From the NCBI RefSeq assembly GCF_047511655.1, contig NC_133389.1:41461295-41525294 (forward strand): a DNA stretch of 64,000 bases, given 5' to 3'. Position 1 is the stretch's first letter, and every line of letters starts with the position of its first letter. Positions 38,161 to 50,645 of this stretch are shown here, piece by piece. Made by a program: the position numbers and the translations under genes. This DNA comes from Castor canadensis (lineage: Eukaryota; Chordata; Mammalia; Rodentia; Castoridae). The notes under the pieces are model-generated. The model saw only the letters and a program-made list of their open reading frames with translations, ran no database searches and was not told the origin of the DNA.

Positions 38161-38984
38161 GAGAAATGTTCAATAAATAGTTATGGACACTCCCAAAAAA
38201 ACAACAGAACCAAAAGTTACATTTCTTCAGGGCCGAAAGTGATACCATTGTAAATTGGCATAGTACTTTTAAACTCACAATGTTATTTCTTCCACAAGAA
38301 TTTTGAACCTTTGAATTTATAATCACTTATTTTACATTTCAGACAAAGGTTATTGAATATGTGCAATTTAACTGCATTTTGTCAGAAAATCTAGATGAGT
38401 CTGAAAGTACTCACAGTGAAATTGTTTGATGTGAGTCAGAGGTGAAATAACAATTTAACACATGATATTGACCTATGAAATAATTTGACATCATGAAAGC
38501 TGATTTGAATTGCTTTTCGTTCTTTAAGTCTCAAGTAATTACCAGAAGGTAAAAGGCCCCTTCCTTTACACAGACAAATTCTGAATACAATATGAGATAT
38601 CTTTATGAACATATATGGAGAAGCTGGCTCAGTAGTTCTAATTCAAGTTGTATGAGAAAGATGATATTTAATCTTTCTGGAGATGTGTTTGGCCTTGGCA
38701 ACACCGTGAGGTGTAATATTTAATGTGCCTTAACTCTATAATTTATTGGATGTAATGCAGATGTAACATAAAGTCAATAGAATTTTATCAGAGAAAGAGA
38801 GATTACTAATCACAGTGATAAAGTTTAACAATTTATAAAAGAAATCATAGATATGTTTGAGAAAGATGTGGAGCAATCTTTTTATGTTTTTATTTAGTGT
38901 TTTGCAATATCTTCAGCAGTCTTACAAAACAGTATAATGCTATACTATAAAAATTAAAAGATTATTATAAAGATGTCCCTTGGA
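38161..38984. other. No gene recognised
   Basis: Unclassified AT-rich sequence. Confidence 0.5.
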
Positions 38985-39316
38985 GGCTGGGCAGGGGGGT
39001 GCTCACATGCAGTCCTAGCTACTTAAGAGGTAGAGATCAGGAGGATCATGATTTGAGGTCAGTCTGAGCAAAAAGTTAGTGAAATCCCCATTGCAATCAA
39101 CAAGTCAGGCTTGGTGGCTCTGTAATCCCAGGCATGCAAGAGGAATAGGTAGGAGGGTCATAGTCTGAATCCATCCCAGGCAAAAATGTGAAACCCCACT
39201 TGGAAAATAGCTAAAAAGCAAAAAAAGCCATGCTAACGCATGACTCAAGTGGTTCAGTACCTGCCCCAGCAAATGTGAGGCCGTGAGTTCAAACCCCAGT
39301 GCCACCAAAAAAAAGA
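38985..39316 (+). repeat. Trimeric B1-B1-ID SINE
   Basis: First B1 half (cagtcctagctacttaagag), second B1 half (ggctctgtaatcccaggc), ID tail (tgactcaagtggttcagtac, gaggccgtgagttcaaaccc) and an A-rich end. All three modules are in one orientation. Confidence 0.9.
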
Positions 39317-41070
39317 ATGTCCTAGCCAATGTAACACTCAAAGCATGGTTTATTCTTGGTATAAATTTTCTTAAAGAGGAGTTTTAAAATTTTGGAACTT
39401 GAGTTAAAAATGAAAGTCAATATTTGATAGGTATATGCTCAGTATTGCTTTTATTATTTCTGTTTTATTGGACAAACATTTTTCTTCACTATTTCTGGAA
39501 ATAACTTTGAAGGTGGTCATCAGGGATGGGTCCTAATGACTGCATCTTGAAACTTTAAACGTTTTCCCCAGAATCTCAAAATTATATTTCTTTATTATAA
39601 ATATGAACCTTGTCTCTGTTTAAGGCAAGGTTATGCTACTTCACATTATGAAAAAAATCTTATGTCTTTAAGCTCTTTAAAAATACTTCATTTTTAAAAT
39701 AATAAATCAAATTCTGACTTTAAAGATTACACTTTTCAGAAAATTATTTGCTATTCACAATTCTTTTCTTACTACAATCAAATCAGTTTTTGAGCTTTGA
39801 TTATGCCTTTGCCTTCTCAGATCTCATAATTCAGAGGAATAATACACATTACACAGTTGTTCAAGAGACTGTATATTTAGAGTGATATCATGCTGAGTTG
39901 CTAAAGTACAAGGGGCAGAAGAAAGTAAATGTTTTGAAGAGGTGAAATGAGACTTCATATTAGAAAAAGACCTGAGTAAAGTTAGAGTGAAGAGATTACA
40001 AAGCAAAGGTGTCACAGGTGTCTATGACTGCTTTTGATGATGGGTGTGACTAGAAGGTAGAATGTGCAGTAAAAAGACCATAGGTGACAGCATTGTATCA
40101 AGGGATATTATTATTGTCTCATGGATATGTAAATTCTAGGCCCTGTGAACAAACTCCCTGGTGTTTTCCCTACTGGAGAATATGTAGGAAAATGGTGAAT
40201 GCCTTGAAGGTATAGATTGTCTTATTCATTTTTTCCCCTAAAAAAGTAATACAGTGACATAAACATGATACAAGCTAAAAATTACTGAATGAATCAATGA
40301 ATGGCTAAAGTGAAACAAATCAAACATTATAGGATATTATAGTAGAGATGGATCTTAGAAGGCAATCCACTCCCATCTTAGACATTTCATGGATGCTTTC
40401 ATGCTTGCTACATTATAGCTTAGCTTTGGTCATTGTTGAAAAACTCAAATTATCAGAAACATTCCTGCATCATTGCAGAAATATCCTTCCTTATGTTTGT
40501 AGACCAACACCTGTTATTCTGACTACCACTATCCAGCCTAGCGATGTGCCAGTCTAGGTCTACTTCCCTCTTCCCTCCCATCTACTTCATCTGCACCATT
40601 ATTATTGTGAAATAGCCATGTTAGTAGACAGCTAATTCACCCTGGTCATAATTGTGACCCAGGATAGAGAATGGACTCAAGCTTCTACAATAATTGTATC
40701 CTGGCTTCCTAGCAATGCTGCACTTGATCAGATTATAGATACCTGGCTCACAGAAGGCTAATTAAAATCCCCTCTGGCTAACTGAAATCATATTTGAGAA
40801 AGAGTCAGCTTCTCTTTGGTGGCTGAAGCTCTATAATATAAAACTCAAGAGATGTCAGCAGCCACGAATTTTTAAATATGCAAAAAGTCAAGTTGTAGCA
40901 AGAAAACTAAAATGATATGAAAAGAGAATCTGAGGCCAAGACCAACAAATGCTGATAGCAATCGAGTCCCATCTTTCTGCTTTTCTTATGGAAGGACACT
41001 GAACTTTTCTATAATACTGCCTTTTATGGTGTAGGTGTTTGGGTTTTTTGTTTGTTTGTTTTACTTTTAG
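39317..41070. other. No gene recognised
   Basis: Unclassified. The open frame at 40348-40557 has no support. Confidence 0.45.
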
Positions 41071-41119
41071 CATAAAGCAGTATCGCTCCTCTGAAGTTAT
41101 AGGAGAACCAATACAACAG
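41071..41119 (+). other. Candidate 49-bp internal 5' UTR exon
   Basis: A T-rich tract (positions about 41043-41068) ends in ttttag at 41070 and is followed by 49 bases ending in aacag|gtaatt, so both borders match splice consensus. One frame is open across the segment (16 codons), but that frame does not join the downstream ATG frame. Spliced to the exon at 51479, the frame of ATG 51502 contains a TGA here, which would define that ATG as the true start. The segment is not part of any repeat I recognise. It could equally be a decoy exon, since short AG...GT pairs are common in introns. Confidence 0.3.
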
Positions 41120-41659
41120 GTAATTTGGTTTGGACTTTTTCAGTTGTTAATCTCAGTAGTGGATGATCATTCTGTTGCTTCTGTGAAACTCCAAATCACC
41201 AGTTATAGACCTTCTTCAGGGGTCTGGCTCTGAGCTCTGCTAGCTGCCATTGTCAGTTGGAGTTTGTTTTCCGTGTTCTTTATTGGCTATGTTTAACCTG
41301 GTGTAGGGATTCAGAAGCTGTATCATTAGGTATTTGAAATAACTTTTGTCAAATCTTGATATTCATTGAGTCTAAAATCTGTTATATTATGAGGTGAAAA
41401 GTTGGGGGAAAAAAGAAGCTCTCTAGCAAGAACTGGAGTATCTGAGGTTTTACCTTTCTGGCAAGCTAACAAATTGGGTTGGTACAGAGATGAAGACATC
41501 CTGAGGCTTCTAGACAGGAGAGATAGGGCCAGGAGGAAAGAACGCTTTGAATGAATGCCAGCTGAGATGCAATAGACATTCTTGTTGTTAATTTACACTT
41601 TTGCATTAGTACTCAGTCTAGAATTAATAGTTACTTACCATTATAGCTTCTGGGCCACT

Positions 41660-41880
41660 CTAAGCACTTTGCTGCTTTTAGGACCTTTGTGCCTCAGTCA
41701 GATCAGCCTGATTCATTCCCTCAGTTCATTATGATCAGATGTCACTTCCTCAAGAAAGAATTCTCAGAACACCTGTGTACCACAGACTCTGTTCACCTGC
41801 ACGTCTTCTCCTGTACTACCTGCTGTGGTTGTGTCCCACATGCTGTGATATGTTCACTTTCATGACTGTTGTCTAAAATA
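41660..41880 (-). repeat. L2 3' fragment, antisense
   Basis: acctttgtgcctcagtcaga, gatgtcacttcctcaagaaa and accacagactctgttcacct follow the reverse order of the L2 3' end (ctcaaatgtcacctcctcag in consensus). Confidence 0.6.
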
Positions 41881-41969
41881 TTTTCCAAGTTACATTGTGA
41901 AGTGTTCTTTTATGTGGGTTATTTTAACTGCATTTCTTAATTTTCACAATCATCAGAATTTTCTAGATA

Positions 41970-43985
41970 TCATTTTTTTTTCTTTTTCATGGTTTTTACA
42001 ATTACTTATATGTGTATACATTATTTGGGCCACCTCCCCCCATGTCCTGCTTCTAGGCAGAACCTGTTCCCCCCTCTTCTTCTCTGATTTTGTTGAAGAA
42101 AAAACATAGAAAATAAAAAGAAAAACATAGCATTTTTGCTAGTTGGAGATGAAGATACCTATTCAGGGAGATTCCTGTGTTGTTTCCATGCACGTGTGTA
42201 CTACAACCCGCATTGGTTCATCTCTACTAGTCCTTTTCACTACTTCCTAGTCCCCTTCCCATAGTGGCCTCTGCCAGTTTAAGATTACTTTATTCACTCC
42301 TCTACACTGAGCACATCAACTACATTCAAGTTTTAGGTTTCCTTTCCTTTCCCTATTCCTCCCGTGCACATTAATTACTCCCCTTAGTGTGTGACCCATG
42401 TCCAATAATATTACTGCATTTGTTTTAGGTCTATAATCCGCATATGAGGGAGAACATGCTATTTTTGGCCTTCTGAGCCTGGCTAACTTTGCTTAAGATG
42501 ATGATCTCCAGTTCCATCCATTTACTTGTGAATGACGAACGTTCATTCTTCTTCATGGCTGAGTAAAATTCCATTGTGTGTAAATACCACATTTTCTTAA
42601 TCCATTCATCTGTAGTAGGGCATCTTGGTTGTTTCCATAACTTGGCTACTGTGAATAGTGCTGCAATAAACATGGGTGTGCAGGTGCCCTTGTTGTAACC
42701 AAAGTCACATTCCTTTGGGTATATCCCTAGGAGTGGGATTGCTGGATCATATGTCAGATCTATGTTTAGTTTTTTAAGAAGCCAACATATTTTTTTTCCA
42801 TAGTGGTTGTACTAGCTTACTTTCCCACCAGCAGTGTATGAAGTTTCCTTTTTCCCTGCATCATCGTCAACATTTGTTGTTGTTGGTGGTCTAGAGAGTA
42901 GCAATTCTAACAGGCGTGAGGTGGAATCTTAGTGTGGTTTTGAGTTGCATTTCTTTTATGGCCAGGAATGGTGAGTATTTTTTCATGTGTCTTTTGGCCA
43001 TTTGGATTTCTTCCCTTGAATAATTAATTCTGTTTAGTTCAATTGTCCACTTCTTTATTGGTTCATTGATTTTGGGGGATTTTAGTTTTTTGAGCTCCAT
43101 GTATATTCTGGTTATCAGACCCTTGTCTGGTGTGTAGCTGGCAAATGATTTCTCCCACTCTGTGGGTGATCTCTTCAATTTAGAGACCGTTTCTTTTGTT
43201 ACACAGAAGCTTTTTAATTTCATGTAGTGCCATTTGTCCATCTCTTCTCTTCATTGCTGGGCTGCTGGAGTTCTACTGAGGAAGTCCTTGCCTATTCGTA
43301 TTGCTTCTAGTGTATTCTCTGCTCTTTCCTGTAATCACTTCAAGGTTTCAGGTCTGATATTAAGGTCCTTAATCCACTTTGAGTTGATACTAGTACAGAG
43401 AGACAGGCATGGATTTAGTTTCAGTTTTCTGCAGGTAGATAACCACATTTCCCAGCAACATTTGTTGAAGAGGCTGTCATTTCTCTATTGTATGTTTTTG
43501 GCACCTTTGTCAAAAATTAGGTGGGCGTAGCTGCGTAGATTCATATCCAGGTCGTCTATTCTGTTCCACTGGTCTTCATATCTGTTTTTGTGCCAGTACT
43601 ATACTGTTTTTATTCTCTTGGCTGTGTAGTATAATTTTAAGTCAGGTATTGTGATACCTCCAGTATTGCTCTTGTTGCTGAGTATTGCCTTGGCTATTCT
43701 CAGTCTTTGGTGTTTCCAAATGAGCTTTAAGGTAGATTTTTCAATCTCTGTGATGAAAGTCAATGGGATTTTGATGGGAAGTGCATTAAACATGTAGATT
43801 GCTTCTGGTAGTATAGCCATTTTTACTATGTTGATTCTGCCATTCCATGAGCATGGGCAAGCTCTCCACCTTCCGTAGTCTTCTTCGATCTCTTTCTTCA
43901 TGGGTTTGTAGTTCTCCTTGTAGAGGTCATTTACATCCTTTATTAAGTTTATTCCTAGGTGTTTGATTTTTTTTTGAGTCTATCA
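41970..43985 (-). mobile_element. 5'-truncated L1 with ORF2 C-terminal half
   Basis: Inverted 3' UTR from a T-run at about 41972 (atatgtgtatacattatttg), then ORF2 remnants in broken frames at 42431-42673, 42891-43241 and 43599-43901. These include [13 protein letters not shown] and the conserved [19 protein letters not shown] segment. It ends near 43985 in the region downstream of the reverse transcriptase core, so it is a dead 5'-truncated copy. Imperfect matching text (atatcattttttttt / ctatcatttttcttc) at both ends may be its target-site duplication. It lies antisense to the proposed host gene. Confidence 0.9.
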
Positions 43986-44029
43986 TTTTTCTTCTTTTCC
44001 TTTATGACTTAGTTTAAGCTTTTAATTTA

Positions 44030-44845
44030 AATGATTATTGATTTATAAGAATTGGAAAAGAAATATAAATTTAGTCCCATGCCCCTTCACTCACTCATCA
44101 TCCCCCCAATGTGAAATTAACGTTGTATATATCTTAAGTACAATGCCACCCAGAGTTCACATTAATCCAAACCACGCGTCTAATTCAGATTTCATCAGTA
44201 ATGCTTGCAGAACTCGTGGGCATGAGTCTTTATGAATTTTTTTTTTGACAGTGTGGGTTTGAAGTCAGAGCCTTGTACTTGCTGGGCAGGCATTCTGCTA
44301 TTTGAGCCACACCCCCATTCTTTTTTGATTTTTAATTATTTTTCAGATAACATCTCATGTTTTTACCCAGGACCAGCCTTAGAACATAATAATCCTAATT
44401 ATGCCTCCAATGTAGCTGGGATTATGGGTGTGCTCCATAATGCCCTGCATGATATTGGTTGAGATGGAATCCACTAAATTTTTGCCTGGGCTGTTTTTAA
44501 ATGGTGATCTTCCCAGTCTGTACCTCCAGAGTAACTGGTTTTATAAGTGTCCACTGTGAAGCCCAGCTCAGTTTTATGAAATTTTATCCCACCTGTAGCT
44601 TTGTATAACTACCACTACAACCAAGAAATTTGACTGTACCATGACATCATTCCCTGACACTATGTCTTCCCCATTTCCAGACCTATATGACCACTAATCT
44701 GTTCTCCATCATTATAGTTATGATAGCTCATAAATATAAACTGAATCACACAATGTGTATTTTTTGAGACTGGCTTTTTTCACTCAGCATATTAATTTTG
44801 GGTTCACTCAATTTGTTGTGTATATGAATAGTCTTTTGCCCTTTT
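44030..44845 (-). repeat. Left part of an ancient L1 3' region, interrupted
   Basis: Outside the SINE at 44232, phrases such as gacctatatgaccactaatc, tgttctccatcattatagtt, gactggcttttttcactcag and gttgtgtatatgaatagtc are the reverse of an old L1 3' end. The same element resumes at 47893 (ctattgtattccatggcata), so it has been split by a younger L1. Confidence 0.7.
44232..44572 (-). repeat. Composite ID + B1 SINE inside the old L1
   Basis: Reverse ID half (gcattctgctatttgagcca) then reverse B1 dimer (cctccaatgtagctgggatt, cagtctgtacctccagagta). Confidence 0.8.
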
Positions 44846-44847
44846 TA

Positions 44848-47800
44848 AAAAAATTTTTATTTTTTTATTATTCATATGTGCATACAATGCTTAGGTCATT
44901 TCTCCCCCCTTCCCCCACCCCCTCCCTTACCACCCACTCCAGCCTCTCCAACTCCCCCCAACCCCCTCGATACCCGGCAGAAACTATTTTGCCCTTATCT
45001 CTAATTTTGTTGAAGAGAGAGTATAAGCAATAATAGGAAGAAACAAGGTTTTTTGTTAGTTGAGATAAGGATAACTATACAGGGAGTTGACTCACATTAA
45101 TTTCCTGTGCATGTGTGTTACCTTCTAGGTTCATTCTTTTTGATCTAACCTTTTCTCTACTTCCTGGTCCCCTTCTCCTATTGGCCTCTGTTGCTTTTAA
45201 GGTGTCTGCTTTAGTTTCTCTGTGTTGAGGGCAACAAATGCTAGCTAATTTTTTAGGTGTCTTACCCATCCTCATTCTCCCTTGTGTGCACTCGCTTTTA
45301 TCTTGTGCTCAAAGTCCAATCCCCTTGTTGTGTTTGCCCTTGATTTAATGTCCACATATGAGGGAGAACATATGATTTTTGGTCTTTTGGACCATGCTAA
45401 CCTCACTCAGAATGGTATTCTCCAGTTCCATCCATTTAGCAGTGAATGATAGCATTTCATTCTTCTTCATGGCTGCATAAAATTCCATTGTGTATTGATA
45501 CCACATTTTCTTGATCCATTCATCAGTAGCAGGGCATCTTGGCTGTTTCCTTAACATGGCTATTGTGAATAGTGCTGCAATAAACATGGGTGTGCAGGTG
45601 TCTCTGGAGAAACCTGTGTCACAGTCTTTTGGGTATATCCCCAAGAGTGGTATTGCTGGATCAAATGGTAGATCAATGTCTAGCTTTTTAAGTACCCTCC
45701 AACTTTTTTTCCAGAGTGGTTGTACTAGTTTACATTCCCACCAACAGTGTACGAGGGTTCCTTTTTCCCCACATCCTGCTAATGATGGCTATTCTAACAG
45801 GGGTGAGGTGGAATCTTAGTGTGGTTTTAATTTGCATTTCCTTTATTGCTAGAGATGGTGAGCATTTTTTCATGTGTTTTTTGGCCATTTGAATTTCTTC
45901 TTTTGAGAAAGTTCTGTTTAGTTCACTTGCCCATTTCTTTATTGGTTCATTAGTTTTGGGAGAATTTAGTTTTTTAAGTTCCCTATATATTCTGGTTATC
46001 AGTCCTTTGTCTGATGTGTAGCTGGCAAATATTTTCTCCCACTCTGTGGGTGTTCTCTTCAGTTTAGAGACCATTTCTTTTGATGAGCAGAAGCTTTTTA
46101 GTTTTATGAAGTTCCATTTATCTATGCTATCTCTTAGTTGCTGTGCTGCTGGGGTTTCATTGAGAAAGTTCTTGCCTATACCTACTAACTCCAGAGTGTT
46201 TCCTACTCTTTCCTGTATCAACTTTAGAGTTTGTGGTCTGATATTAAGATCCTTGATCCATTTTGAGTTAATCTTGGTATAGGGTGATATACATGGATCT
46301 AGTTTCAGTTTTTTGCAGACTGCTAACCAGTTTTCCCAGCAGTTTTTGTTGAAGAAGCTGCTTTTTCTCCATTGTATATTTTTAGTGCCTTTGTCAAAGA
46401 CAAGTTGGTTATAGTTGTGTGGCTTCATATCTGGGTCCTCTATTCTGTTCCACTGGTCTTCATGTCTGTTTTTGTGCCAGTACCATGCTGTTTTTATTGT
46501 TCTTGCTTTGTAATATAGTTTGAAGTCAGGTATTGTGATACCTCCAGCATTGTTCTTTTGACTGAGTATTGCCTTGGCTATTCGTGGCCTCTTGTGTTTC
46601 CATATAAATTTAATGGTAGATTTTTCAATCTCTTTAATGAATGTCATTGGAATTTTGATGGGAATTGCATTAAACTTGTAGATTACTTTTGGGAGTATCG
46701 ACATTTTTACTATGTTGATTCTACCAATCCATGAGCATGGGAGATCTCTCCACTTTCTATAGTCTTCCTCAATCTCTTTCTTCAGAAGTGTATAGTTTTC
46801 CTTGTAGATGTCATTCACATCTTTTGTTAGGTTTACACCTAGGTATGTGATTTTTTTTTAGGCTATTGTAAATGGAATTGTTTTCACATATTCTTTTTCA
46901 GTTTATTCATTATTAGTGTATAGACATGCTAATGATTTTTCTATGTTAATTTTATATCCTGCTACCTTGCTGTAGCTATTAATGGTGTCTAGGAGCTTTT
47001 GAGTAGAGTTTTTTGGGTCTTTAAGGTATAGGATCATGTCATCTGCAAATAGGGATATTTTGACGGTTTCTTTACCTATTTGTATTCCTTTTATTCCTTC
47101 TTCTTGCCTAGTTGCTCTGGCTTGGAATTCCAGTAGTATGTTGAACAGGAGTGGAGGTAGTGGGCATCCTTGTCTAGTTCCTGATTTTAGAGGGAATGGT
47201 TTCAGTTTTTCTCCATTAAGTATAATGCTGGCTCTAGGTTTGTCATATATAGCTTTTATAATGTTGAGGTACTTTCCTTCTATTCCTAGTTTTCTTAGAA
47301 CTTTTATCATGAAATGGTGTTGGATCTTATCAAAGGCTTTTTCTGCATCTATTGAGATGATCAAGTGTTTTTTGTCTTTGCTTCTGTTAATGTGGTTTAT
47401 TACGTTTATTGATTTTCATATGTTGAACCACCCCTACATTCCTGGGAATGAAGCCTACTTGGTCGTGATGAATGATCTTTTTGATGTGTTGTTGAATTCG
47501 GTTTGCCATTATTTTGTTGAGGATTTTTGCATCAATGTTCATTAAGGAGATTGGTCTATAGTTCTCCTTTTTGGAGGTGTCTTTGCCTGGTTTTCAGATA
47601 AGTGTAATACTGGTTTCATAAAATGTGTTAGACAGTTTTTCTTCCCTTTCTATTTCGTGGAACAGTTTAAGGAGGGTTGGTATCAGTTCTTCTTTAAAGG
47701 ACTGATAGAGTTCAGCAGAGAATCCATCAGTTCCTGGACTTTTCTTTTTGGGGAGACTCTTGATTGCTGCTTCATTTTCATTTTGTGTTATAGATCTATT

Positions 47801-47890
47801 GAGGTGATTAACTTCCTCTTGGTTCAGTTTTGGATGATCATATGTATCTAGAAATCTGTCCATTTCTTTAAGATTTTCAACTGCCTTTTT
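44848..47890 (-). mobile_element. 5'-truncated L1 with reverse transcriptase region
   Basis: The largest L1 of the window, about 3.0 kb, minus strand. From right to left it has RT start (47594-47863, [19 protein letters not shown]), RT core (46903-47364) with motif [13 protein letters not shown], motif [12 protein letters not shown] and the catalytic FADDMILYL, a long C-terminal frame (45730-46818) and the ORF2 end (45345-45644). The inverted 3' UTR follows from 44848. Stops and frameshifts separate these frames, so ORF2 is broken. ORF1 and the endonuclease are missing through 5' truncation. ttgccc(t)ttttt at 44838 and tgccttttttttt at 47882 look like its target-site duplication. It is less diverged than the copies at 6553 and 41970. 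Confidence 0.95.
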
Positions 47891-47892
47891 TT

Positions 47893-48270
47893 TTTTTTTG
47901 CTCTATTGTATTCCATGGCATAAACGTACCAAAATTTGCTTAATCATTCAGCCATTGAAGGACATTTGTGTAGTGTGCAGATTTTGGCTTTTATAGATAC
48001 AGCTGCTAAGAATATCTGTGTACAAGTTGCTAAGCAAAAATGAGTTTTCTCTAGAGTAAATGTTCAAGAGTATAGTTGCTAAGTCCATCATTAGTGTTAA
48101 AAGAAAACTACCAAACTGTTCTCCAGAGTAGCTATGTTGTTTTGCATTCTGACCAATTTTTCTATGGTATTGCTAGCATTTGTTGTTGTATCTGGTATGG
48201 CTTTCATTTTCCCTTTGCACTTTTCTTATTATCTCTGTCACTGTGGGGCCATATTATTGTTTCTTTTGTG
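47893..48270 (-). repeat. Right part of the interrupted ancient L1
   Basis: ctattgtattccatggcata, gcttaatcattcagccattg, aaggacatttgtgtagtgtg, ttttatagatacagctgcta and ttgctaagcaaaaatgag continue the old L1 seen up to 44845. Confidence 0.7.
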
Positions 48271-48309
48271 TTTGGTTAGAATAGCAAGGTTACTGTCTAA
48301 ATTCATTCT

Positions 48310-48516
48310 TCCTTAGCTGGATGCTGGTGGCTCACGCCTATAATTCTAGCTACTTAGGAGGCAGAGATCAGGAGGATTGTGATTTGAAGCCAGCTGGGGC
48401 AAATAGTTCCATGAGACCCTATCTTAAAAAATAAACCATCACAAGGAAATGGCTGGTGGAGTGGCTCAAGGTGTAGGCCCTGAGTTCAAACCCCAGTGCT
48501 GCAAATAAATAAATAA
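48310..48516 (+). repeat. Dimeric B1-ID SINE with target-site duplication
   Basis: B1 half (ggtggctcacgcctataatt, ctagctacttaggaggc), ID half (ggctggtggagtggctcaag, ccctgagttcaaaccccagt), (AAAT)n tail. The flanking direct repeat taaattcattct is at 48298-48309 and 48517-48528. One of the least diverged SINEs in the window. Confidence 0.93.
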
Positions 48517-48528
48517 TAAATTCATTCT

Positions 48529-49465
48529 CTCTTACTAAGCTACGCTTTTCTTTGGCTGGAAAAAAGTAGGCCTTTGCTAGGGCCTTATTTGGAACATACT
48601 CATTGACATTTCTGGGTTGCTGATCTCCTCAAGTTAAGTTTGGGATATATAAGGCAAAAAAGATAAACTTCAGAAATTTACAAACTTATGGTTACTCTGG
48701 CTCCAAGGCTCCTAGCCTCTCCACATTTCAGTATTCTTATATCTGTTTTATGTATAGTGCCCTGATTTTTGTGTGTGTTTATGTGTGCTTAGGGGAATGA
48801 ATAAGGAAAACCACATCTGTTCTATTTTCTCCAGAGTATATGTCAAGAGCTTCAGACTTCATGCATGCTTATGATATTTTCAACCCTTCATAACTGCATG
48901 CCACATTCAGGATATTTATTTATTTTTTCTGACTTGTTTCACTAATTTTTTCTTAAGCTTATCATACATGCTTTTAAATTGATCAGGAGAGTTTAGGATT
49001 GCAGCTACAGTTTTTTTTTCAGTTCATGAATTCCATGTGGCTCAACTTGAATGTACAATATTAATTTTCACACATTTTAGTTCTGATATTAAAATTTTGA
49101 TATTATAAATATATTAAACATGATTGTTTGGTGGTTTGCCATCTGGCAATCTCACTATGTGGAGCACCCATGGGTCAGTTTCTTTGCACTTTTGTTGATG
49201 TTTGTTATCCGCTGACTTTGCGCTTTAGGTTGTCTTTGACTCTGTTCTGGGCAAGAGTTGCCTTGTTTTGCTTTCATCACATAAGATTTTGTTAGCACAC
49301 AGATGGTTTGAAGCCGGGCTTCAGTGTATGGGCAGTCTTCACAGATACTTTATTTCTGTCCTATTCTGTTTCCTAAAATATCGGGTTTTGAGATCACAGT
49401 CTTGAACCCATTCTAGGACACCTCAACAGGGCTGATTCCATTTTCTATTTCCAAAGTTTTGGTCT
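48529..49465. other. No gene recognised
   Basis: Unclassified sequence. Confidence 0.5.
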
Positions 49466-49469
49466 TTGT

Positions 49470-49592
49470 GTTTGTTGTTTTTTTGTTGTGATAGGTGTCA
49501 CTGTGCTTACTAAGCTGACCTCAAAATAGCCTTCCTCCTGTCTCAGCCCTCTAAGTGCTGGATGTCAGGTCTGGGTCATCTCACCAGGCTTG
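49470..49592 (-). repeat. B1-like SINE, antisense
   Basis: T-rich start, then cactgtgcttactaagctga, cctcctgtctcagccctcta, agtgctggatgtcaggtctg. Confidence 0.75.
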
Positions 49593-50465
49593 TTTCCAAA
49601 CTTTTGTATGGGTTTCATAAGTCTGGCACAGCCTCTCAGCTGATGCTCTCAGATCAGATTTTGCTAAGGGGATAAGGGGGCAGGGAGAATATGTTAGTCT
49701 TATCTCTTTGTATTTCTGTCTTCTACCAGTCTTGAGGGAAGTATTTATTACCTTGCCAATTGTTATATTCTTTCATGAAGATTCAAAACATTATACTTAA
49801 ACATTTTTTGAAGTAGTCATTTGTAGAAGCATTCTCCAATTTTCTTAGTTCTACATTACTAGTGAAATTAATTTTTCTTCTCATTATTTAATTTTTCAGT
49901 AATTTTGTATAGAACAAGAGATAAAATTGTATGTTCAACTATTGCCTTCATTGCATTAAAAAATAAAATGTTTATTGAAAGCAAAATTTAACTATGCTCT
50001 TTTCTATAGCTTCCTTTTCTATAACAAGTTGACCTCTATGAAATATATTGGTTTATTTAAAAAGGAGCTTACCTTGAATTCATGGCTTTCCTTCTCAGTC
50101 CTCTCTCCAAGAAGTCTTTTACACTGAGTGAATTTAGTAATTTCAGTCAAGGTTTCCTGGTTTGTAAAATTTTAAAAAAAATGAACTAGATGATTTCTAG
50201 TCTCCAGACTCTAATTATTTAAGTCTTAAAAATTAAAAGGTTGTCTTCATGTAAGTATTTATAGAATTGGTGTTTTTCCTGTCAGAAGTTTAAGTTTCCA
50301 ATAAATACCCATTTACAGGAAATACAGAAGACAGAACATGTGAAATGTTAGACAGGAAAGTTGCCAGCAATGTGGAAATCTCTACAGGACATAATGTTTG
50401 CTATCTAAATAGGTAAATGCAGTAAAGAAAAAGAGGAGAGGAGAATTTACAGATTAAAAGAGAAT
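49593..50465. other. No gene recognised
   Basis: AT-rich, unclassified. Confidence 0.5.
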
Positions 50466-50468
50466 AAA

Positions 50469-50645
50469 GACCAGGTATGATGGAACTTGCCTGTGGTTTC
50501 AGCTAATCAGGAGGTGAAGGTAGAAGGATCAGAGTCTAAGGGCAGCCCTAGGCGGAAGCATGAGACCCTATCTGGAAAACAAACTGAAAGGAAAGGGACC
50601 GAAGTGTGACTCTAGTGGTAGAGTACTTTCCTAGCAAGCGTGAGG
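50469..50645 (+). repeat. Dimeric B1-ID SINE
   Basis: aggtatgatggaacttgcct, atcaggaggtgaaggtagaa, then an ID half (tgtgactctagtggtagagt, cctagcaagcgtgaggc). Confidence 0.85.

Noticed and set aside
45730..46818. 362-codon open frame on the minus strand, the longest in the window
   Set aside because: It is the C-terminal part of L1 ORF2, continuous with RT fragments and an L1 3' UTR, so it is a transposon remnant and not a host gene.
47036..47545. 169-codon plus-strand open frame
   Set aside because: It is the reverse reading of the L1 reverse transcriptase region, which has the real motifs on the minus strand.
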